Assembly: GCA_002900995.3 (NCBI GenBank)
Contig: CM035308.1
Location: 2,418,001 to 2,482,000, forward strand
Direction: 5' to 3'
Origin: Ganoderma boninense
Lineage: Eukaryota > Basidiomycota > Agaricomycetes > Polyporales > Polyporaceae
DNA: 64,000 nucleotides
This document shows positions 57,682 to 64,000 of this stretch, piece by piece. Under the pieces are notes generated by a model. The model saw nothing but the letters and a program-made list of their open reading frames with translations, did not search any database and was not told the origin of the DNA. Each line of letters begins with the position of its first letter. The first letter of the stretch is position 1. The position numbers and the translations under genes are program-made.

Positions 57682-58924
57682 ATGCCGATCGCGACCGCAG
57701 CACTTGGCAACCCCACCTTGAACATGTTCCGGAACAGCAATGTCCTCTCCGACCTCACAAGTCTGTTTAGCGTCGAGGGCCTCGTCGCTGTCGTGACCGG
57801 CGGCGGGACAGGTGCGTCGACGTCCATCGCAACCACCCGGCGGCAACGACCGCCAGGCTGTCAGCAGCCGGCACACGCAAACGCAGCACGCTAATCGTCG
57901 ATCTTGCACAGGAATCGGGCTCATGATTGCGAAAGCCCTCGAGCACAATGGGGCGATCGTCTACATCGTCTCGCGGCGGCTTGACGTCCTCGAGGCCGCC
58001 GCAAGCGAACACAACGTGCGCTGATCCTCATCGCGAACGCGCCTCGATGCCGCATGCGGCAATTTGGCTGACGCGACTCCACCGCACAGCGCCGGGGTAA
58101 CCTCATTCCCCTCCAGGGAGACGTCACCGACCGCGAGTCCATGCAGGCCGTGGCAGAAACCATCCGCGAGCGTCACGGGTACATCAACCTGCTCGTGAAC
58201 AACGCGGGGCTCGCGAAGAACTTCCTGCCGAAGCTGCCCGGCCCGGGCGAGGTCGACATCAAAAAGTACCAGGAGATGCTCTGGAACGCGGGCACGCCAC
58301 AGGACTTTTCGGACGCGTTCGACGTGAACGTGTCCGCGGTCTGGTACAACGCCGTCTGCTTCCTCGACCTCCTCGACGCGGGCAACAAGCGCGGCAACAC
58401 CCCCGGCGTCTCCTCCCAGATCCTCACCGTCGCCAGCGGCGGCGCGTTCCGCAAGGACGACAAGGTCTTCAGTGTCTCGTACACGCTCAGCAAGTCCGCC
58501 GCGACGCACCTCGGCAAGATGCTCGCACACTTCCTCAAGGACTGGCAGATCCGGAGCAATGTCATCGCGCCAGGCATCTTCCCTTCCGGTGCGTGCGCCC
58601 CCCCTCTCCGAGTCTGGCAGCTGCCAGCGCTGGCACCGACCGGCCCTAGATCGCTCACATCACCCCCCCCCCCCCCACAGAAATGGTCGACGGGCTCATC
58701 TCCGAAGAATATGTCAGGGCGAGCGTGCCGCTCCACCGCGCTGGCACTATCGACGACATGGGTGGCCTCGTTCTATTCTTGAGTAGCCGGGTTCGTACCC
58801 CCTTTTGGCATGGTAGTTGCTCGTCGACGCTCACGCTCTCTCCTTGTAGGCTGGGGCATACCTCAACGGCACAGTGCAATTGATCGACGGGGGACGCCTC
58901 CTCCTCTATCCTTCCAGCTACTAA
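57682..58924 (+). CDS. Short-chain dehydrogenase/reductase
   Basis: Five exons, 305 aa: join(57682..57811,57912..58015,58090..58588,58681..58790,58850..58924). Classical SDR fold: cofactor motif TGGGTGIG (split by intron 1), IVSRR after beta-2 (Arg suggesting NADP preference), GDVTDRES, NNAG, the active Ser in VASGGA, the YTLSK catalytic Tyr-Lys pair, and APGIFPSEM. The end is AGAYLNGTVQLIDGGRLLLYPSSY, typical of SDRs resembling 3-ketoacyl reductases or sugar/polyol dehydrogenases. Two in-frame ATGs are possible (57682 and 57724, MFRNSN); I used the upstream one. Intron 3 has 14 consecutive C before its AG, an unusual polypyrimidine tract. The substrate is unknown. Confidence 0.87.
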
Positions 58925-59092
58925 TCTCAGCGTGTCAGCTGAGCCTTTAGTGTATCCCGAGCGCATAGGTATCTCTAGTTGGTATACTACATTGAGGACA
59001 CTCGCACCGTTATCGTCACGGAACATACTTGTATCGCTATCACCCTACACTCGACTAATTGTAACATTTACTTCCCGGCCTGTACATACACA

Positions 59093-60676
59093 TCAATGCT
59101 CTGTCTTGGAATGCGCATACGTCGCCTCCAGACGCGACTTCACGTATTCCCCCGCCGTGACAACGTCGTATTGGGCAGGGTAGTCGTCCGAAACGCAACT
59201 TGGCAACGCCTTCCGAAGGTAATGCCGGCATGAGAAGGGCGGGATCGTAGGGACGGGGTCGCATGGGAACGCACCTCGAGCTTTACATCATAATCTGTTC
59301 CGAAGAACAGCGGGATCGAGTATCTCTCAACACCAGAACGGTTGACTGCCCGGTGGACGGTGGACTTGAAGACGTCGTCTACAAGATGGTCAATTCACTG
59401 GCGCGATTATCGCATGCTGCATAAGCGTTAGCGGCCTTACTGGTCCACCTCGCGAACTGATCCCCCAAGCTGTTCGCGCGCTGTAAGCCGTCTATCTCCT
59501 CGGGGCACTCGGCGGCGGCGGCACTTACTTTACAACCAGGGTCCTCGGGATCGGGACGGCGTTCACCCACTTTCCATTTGCATTTAAAACTTGAAGCGCC
59601 TGAATATCGTCTTGTTGCCACAGGATCGTAAAGCACTAGGGTCCTCCCACTGAGCGGCGTTGACAGCGCCCCTATCTCAATTGAATGGTTACCTCATAGC
59701 TGCGACGGTCAGACGCGATAACACAGCAGACCGAGCGCACTGAGCTGGCTTACTCACTCAGTGTGCGCGCCGATTCCTTGCAGTCTATTGTCTACAGGCC
59801 CCGTTTGGGAAGGGTAGTACAACAGCCGCATGATAGCCGCGGGCTTGGTCGTCTGTATGCCGAAGCTTAGTTATGTCCTAAGAGCACTTCGGCCGAGAAG
59901 ACTGATTGCCGACCTTGTCATTGAAGAAGGTCTCTGGTAGATCGAGCGCGAGGGCGAATAGCGGGAATAGGGACTGACCCAACTGAATGGCGGAATGGCT
60001 GTGCGGAAATGAGGTCTCCGATAGACCGTAAGTTCAGGGTAGCTGCGCTCACTAGTAGTCAAGTACCGCTGCCCTGAAGCCCGACATGTTCCTAGGCCAG
60101 ACATTCTGGCCAGTCATAGCACCGTCATCGGTGCGGGAGGCCCCAGCAGGGTCTTCCCAACCAATATCAAAGCCCTCGTGAAGATCGCCTCGGTTCTCTG
60201 GATTGGTGTTCTCGCCTAAGAGGGCTGTATACCCTTTGAAGTTTGAAGTCTTGTGAATGTCGAGGTCCATCTTGGCAGCCAACGGCAAAGCGAAGAATTG
60301 CTTGGCTGCATCTACTGCGCCAGAGATCGCGGCCTCTGGGATGCCATGATTCTTAACTTCCGCGTAGTGGACGTAATATATGAGTCTTGGTAGAACGGAC
60401 GATTGCGAGAGGATTGCAGAAACATACCGTAAAAGAAGCCGACGTTGATGCAAGCGTCGCGTATTTCTTCAGCTAGCGCCTTTCTAACCGTTGGGTCGTG
60501 GCTCCCTGCGTTGGCGAGGTTTCTAAACCACAAGGAATGTACATGTCAGCTGTGTTGATCAGCGATCGAAAGATTGAAGCGGAGTGTTTGCGGCATTGGT
60601 ACATTATGGGTATATCTTCGAAGGTGCTGTCTGTTCTGAACCCAGCGAGCATGAGTGGTCTGGCGGCAGTGGTCAT
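59093..60676 (-). CDS. 2-oxoglutarate/Fe(II)-dependent oxygenase (IPNS/ACCO-like)
   Basis: Ten exons, 338 aa: complement(join(59093..59209,59275..59378,59441..59469,59529..59635,59693..59699,59758..59852,59914..59998,60053..60356,60428..60522,60603..60676)). The family hydroxylates, desaturates or cyclises small molecules using Fe(II) and usually 2-oxoglutarate. Conserved N-terminal blocks: FEDIPIINLANAG, INVGFFYVKNHGIP and KGYTALLGENTNP. The iron site is HTD in GIGAHTDYECFTILWQ plus the distal His in STVHRAVN, and the 2OG-binding RxS is in ERYSIPLFF. QLGDQ-type NLGDQFARWTND also fits. Exon 5 (59693-59699) is only 7 nt (CTATGAG) and encodes Y-E of the iron-site block. Exon 8 is 29 nt. The pathway is unknown; no other secondary-metabolism core gene lies nearby. 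Confidence 0.88.
59693..59699 (-). other. 7-nt microexon of the 2OG oxygenase gene
   Basis: CTATGAG on the coding strand has AG (GTCGCAG) before it and GTAACC after it. It completes D-Y-E between HT and CFTIL of the conserved iron-site block. Direct joining of the flanking exons would shift the frame. Confidence 0.8.
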
Positions 60677-61409
60677 TAAACAAACCACCACGATCAGCTG
60701 GTCCAGAAGCGAGGAGGCCGAGTGTTGGTTAAGATCAAAGGCCACTTGTTCCCCAGCTGTCGTAACAGGCGCCCGCCACTTCGGAAAGCGGCCCGTCATC
60801 CGGGCCAATCAGAAGCTGCGCCGCAGCACTCGGTCGCGTCCTGTTCAAGAAGTGCAACTTTGAGTCTCTCTCTGTCCCATCACTGGCAACATGCGCTTGT
60901 TGTGTCTTTCTATAGTCTCCGCCTCTAGAAGACATCCTTGTCCACTCTAGTGTCCAGCTGTGACAAATCAAGATATGCTGGTCCCTGGACACGCGCCTGA
61001 TGCTTATGCAGAGACTGTGGCACGTGGTAGGCACTTTCCAACGCCAACCATCGATATCGCGGCCGCCATCGACGCCAAGTTGCTGATAGAGGCCTCCTGG
61101 GCAGTAAAAGTGGACTGTACGAGACTCAATTCTGCTGCAGTAATGCTTCGGATCCCATGCTATCTCGTGTCTGAATCCCCTCGAACCCCGCGATGCCATC
61201 CTCGAAACCTCGAGTAGAACACTCGGCTCTGTGCTCGACGGGCAGCAATGAGAGTCATGCCCAGCTCAAAGAGAAAGTTCTTGGTCACCGTTCTCACCAG
61301 CGCCATCGATACCCACGCGTGCCGCCGGCACTCCTGCTATAAAACGCGATACCGTCGCAAACAGACTGCCCGTTTGTCAGCCCTCCAACCCTATCGCATC
61401 GCCCCCGCC
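60677..61409. other. Divergent intergenic region
   Basis: About 0.73 kb between the divergently transcribed 2OG oxygenase and dienelactone-hydrolase-like genes; it presumably holds both promoters (TATAAAA near 61339 lies 70 bp before the latter's ATG). No gene seen. Confidence 0.5.
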
Positions 61410-62555
61410 ATGTCTCTCTGTGCACAGTGCATTTCCGGTGAGCATTTTGTCGCATCCCCCTTCATCAAACCGCCTGTCTGACGCGCCAAAACCAGGCGTT
61501 CGCCATGAGGGCGTACCCGAAGGTACGCTGCCTCCGCGAACAAGCTCTGCTGTTCTCAGGTGTGAACTCCGTCCACAGGCCAGATCCAAACCATCGCCGG
61601 CGTGCAGGTCTACGTCGCGACCCCAACGATCGACTACCCCAAGGACAAGGCCATCCTGTTCCTGACTGACGTCTTCGGCCTGCCCCTGTCCAACAACAAG
61701 GTCTGTTCACTCCTTCCGCCGATCAAATTCGGTACCCGATGTATCACTTCACCCCCGTGTCCTGAGATTTACCTTCCGATTAGCTTTTGGCCGACGATTA
61801 TGCGCGCAATGGCTTCAAGGTCTACGTCCCTGACTACTTCGACAACGACGCGCTCCCGGAGGACGCGCTCAACCCGGGCAGCAACTACGACTTCATGGGC
61901 TGGCTCGGCAAGCACTCCGCCGCAGGCACGCTCCCCACCATCCGCGCACTAATCGCCGCGCTCAAGGCGGAGGGCGTCACCAAGTTCGCCGCGGTCGGGT
62001 TCTGCTACGGGGCGCGCCCGGGCTTCGACCTCGCCTTCACGGGCGAGATCGACGTCGTCGCGGTCTCGCACCCGTCCCTGCTCAAGATCCCGGACGATCT
62101 GCAGGTGCGGTCCCCGCGCCGTGCCCTCCTCGCGTGCCCGAGTTCTAACTGGCAGACTGACCCGGGTGCGCGTGTGCCTTGCAGAAATACCTGGCGGAGT
62201 CCAAGGCGCCGCTGCTGATCAACTCGTGCACGATCGACCAGCAGTTCCCGCCGGAGGCCCAGACGCAGGCGGACGAGATCCTGGGCGGCGGCAAGTTCGC
62301 GCCTGGATACACGCGCACGTACTGGGAGGGCTGCACCCACGGCTTCGCCGTCCGTGGCGATCTCGTACGTCCTTCCTTCTTTCCTTCTTGCCTTTCGACT
62401 TCCACTCCAATCCGCATTCCCATGCCTCCGAGTCCGTCCGAGCTGGGGGTCGTGTTTGTTTGACTGATCGCCTGCTCCAGAGCGACCCAAACGTCAAGGC
62501 CGGGAAGGAGGGCGCGTTTAAGGCGACCGTCGAGTTCCTCATCAAGCACCTCTGA
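61410..62555 (+). CDS. Dienelactone-hydrolase-family enzyme
   Basis: Five exons, 241 aa: join(61410..61437,61579..61700,61784..62104,62185..62364,62481..62555). Alpha/beta-hydrolases of this family open dienelactones in aromatic ring-cleavage pathways and also act on other esters or lactones. The first exon is 28 nt (MSLCAQCIS plus G). Core blocks: VYVATPTIDYPKDKAILFLTDVFGL, LLADDYARNGFKVYVPDYF, the nucleophile Cys in GFCYGAR, and WEGCTHGFAVRGD with the catalytic His. AFKATVEFLIKHL closes the domain. No secretion signal, so a cytosolic enzyme is likely. Fungal genomes carry many copies, and whether this one serves aromatic catabolism cannot be told from the window. The intron 1 acceptor at 61577-61578 was chosen because an earlier AG would shift the frame. 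Confidence 0.9.
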
Positions 62556-62949
62556 AGACGAAGACGCAAGCAAGCTCCGGGGCACCGAGACATTGTACAC
62601 TGCATGACGTATGCGGAGAAGTAGAGAAGCCGTCCCACATGTATTATGTATGTACCACCAGCTGCACCATGGGCAGGCGTCGGGCAGCAGCGGCGTTCCC
62701 ACAGCGCACTGTGTTCTATCTATCCGCGTGAATGCGGATCCTCTCCCACTGCCCGAGAAATGACCGTCCATGCCCATATCCAGTGCCGGTGTCCAGTGTT
62801 CCTCGAAGCTTACGTCCAGTTCCTCGAAGCTCACGTCGGACACCGAGCCCCCAGCCCCCAGCCTCACACCGGCATTCACGGACACGCGGCGGCGTGGAAC
62901 GCATGCCCACAGGTGACGACGGCAGCGGTTCGTCCGCGTTCAAATTCGG
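62556..62949. other. Convergent 3' intergenic region
   Basis: About 0.4 kb, with a short imperfect repeat TTCCTCGAAGCT-(T/C)ACGTC at about 62800-62836. No gene seen. Confidence 0.5.
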
Positions 62950-64000
62950 CTAGGTCAAGTGCATCAGCGCGAACGTCGTCTCGTACTCGGTCCACGGTGG
63001 CCAAATGAGTCCCCCTCCGGGGCGCGTGCACACCGGGGGGAGTACCGTCTGGAGGGCGTACTCCTTCCTGTAGCCGTCCTCGCTGAGCACCGTCACCTTC
63101 CCCACTGCCCCGCGAAGGGCTGAGCAGACTTGTTCTTCCAAGTCTCCGGGCATGGCAGCACCCTCGCCCTCACCCTCCTCGCCCTCTCCCCCGTCGTAAA
63201 GTTCATCTCCGACCGCCGCGCATCTCACCAGAAGGTGGCTGAGCCCGCAGCCCTGGGCCGCACGGCGATGCAGCATCTCCGCCAGCTTCTCAACACCCGC
63301 TCGGTCGCAGACCGTGACGTACAGAGTCTCGAGGATGGGAAAGGGCAGCTCCGGCGTCGGACTCGCCAGCGTCGGCACCGGGACCGCCAACGACTCCACG
63401 AAGCGGCTGCCCGCCGCCTCGACGCCGCTCGAGGGGTCGCCCACGACGTACAGAGCCCGGACACCGCGCAGCGAGCCCAATGGCTGCGTGAGGCCCTCCT
63501 CGCAGGCGTTGTCGATGCCGGACCCCGACAACCAAAGCGCCTGGGCCGCCGCGAACGCGGGTATCTCGAGGAGGGAGCCGAGCCCGATCGGGGGGTTCCC
63601 CCGCGGGATGCGATCCAGGAGGGCCGGGAAGTCCACGCGGACCCCGCCGCCGTCGGGGTCCGGGAACGTCGCCTGGAGCGAAGACATGGTGTACGGGGAC
63701 GACGCCCACACGCAGTGCACGTTGGACACTGGGACGTCCCCTAGGCGGTCGCGGAGGTAGAAGTACAGGTCGTAGAGCGCGCCGTCCGAGTCCGCATCCA
63801 CGCGGAAGTAGCAGCGCCGCGGGGCGACGATGTACGGGAGGACGTTGAAGGACGCCTGTGGCGAGCCGGGGTTCTGGTAGTCCCAGCAGCGGATCGAGAG
63901 CTTGCGTATGCTTGTGAGGTGCACGGGGCCGTCAGCCCCCCGGCCGTCCATTCTCCAGCAGGGGATGCCGCATATGACGGCCTCCTCGAGGGTGGAGGAG
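62950..64000 (-). CDS. LRR-like/F-box-type hypothetical protein, 5' end outside window
   Basis: The frame is open from the window edge to the stop at 62950-62952, so the gene is cut at its 5' end (at least 349 aa visible). Repeating Leu-rich stretches (LTSIRKLSIRCW, LGSLLEIPAFAAAQALWLSG, LRGVRALYVVGDP, PFPILETLYVTVCDRAGVEKLAEML) resemble the irregular repeats of mushroom F-box proteins. The C-terminal part has a Gly/Glu loop (DGGEGEEGEGEG). No F-box is visible, as it would lie upstream. No introns are needed in the visible part. Assignment to the F-box class is by resemblance only. Confidence 0.65.
   Translation of the reverse strand, partial: SSTLEEAVICGIPCWRMDGRGADGPVHLTSIRKLSIRCWDYQNPGSPQASFNVLPYIVAPRRCYFRVDADSDGALYDLYFYLRDRLGDVPVSNVHCVWASSPYTMSSLQATFPDPDGGGVRVDFPALLDRIPRGNPPIGLGSLLEIPAFAAAQALWLSGSGIDNACEEGLTQPLGSLRGVRALYVVGDPSSGVEAAGSRFVESLAVPVPTLASPTPELPFPILETLYVTVCDRAGVEKLAEMLHRRAAQGCGLSHLLVRCAAVGDELYDGGEGEEGEGEGAAMPGDLEEQVCSALRGAVGKVTVLSEDGYRKEYALQTVLPPVCTRPGGGLIWPPWTEYETTFALMHLT

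Noticed and set aside
1..64000. tRNA, rRNA or CRISPR features
   Set aside because: No GGTTCGAATCC-type B-box with a paired acceptor stem, no rRNA-like conserved blocks and no regularly spaced repeats were seen. CRISPR is not expected in a fungal nuclear genome.

Overview
This 64 kb window is nuclear DNA of a filamentous fungus, most likely an agaricomycete basidiomycete. The evidence is: genes with many GT-AG introns of about 50-60 nt, several exons below 20 nt, GC-rich coding DNA, two tandem FunK1 (fungus-specific) kinases, mushroom-type F-box/LRR proteins, and plant-cell-wall enzymes (pectin methylesterase, GH16) beside housekeeping genes. Exon models were built by hand from splice consensus, reading-frame phase and protein-family conservation. 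No alignments could be run.

Layout. 1-2.3 kb: a non-autonomous, CACTA-like mobile element in otherwise empty DNA. 2.3-16 kb: a dense housekeeping block with a Cys-rich nuclear-type protein, an ABHD12-like hydrolase, a BOR1-type borate/anion transporter, a secreted FMO-like flavoprotein, ETF beta subunit, a CaiB/BaiF CoA-transferase and mitochondrial processing peptidase beta. 16-22.5 kb: gene-poor DNA with two small secreted-protein genes (an 8-Cys protein and a double-CxxC protein) and a chimeric duplicated scrap of the peptidase locus. 22.6-31.4 kb: Aurora kinase, a DUF202 membrane protein, an endosomal/vacuolar syntaxin, a pectin methylesterase and mitochondrial ribosomal protein uS7. 31.7-32.9 kb: a broken ABC transporter. 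33.3-39.9 kb: two tandem FunK1 kinases. 40-43 kb: F-box relics and unassigned DNA. 43-52.4 kb: Vts1-like SAM-domain RNA-binding protein, F-box protein, lactonase-like metallo-beta-lactamase and mitofusin. 54.9-64 kb: GH16 glycosidase, SDR, 2OG-Fe(II) oxygenase, dienelactone-hydrolase-type enzyme and a partial LRR-like gene running off the end.

The genes do not form one biosynthetic cluster. Loose themes are mitochondria (ETF beta, CoA-transferase, MPP beta, uS7m, mitofusin), secreted wall-active or accessory proteins (PME, GH16, FMO-like, two small secreted proteins), and families that expand and decay in mushrooms (FunK1, F-box, ABC). The most unusual items are an 8-nt exon followed by a GC-AG intron in ETF beta, a 7-nt exon in the 2OG oxygenase, the CACTA-like element with a 3-bp target duplication, the chimeric MPP beta duplicate, and the undescribed secreted double-CxxC protein.
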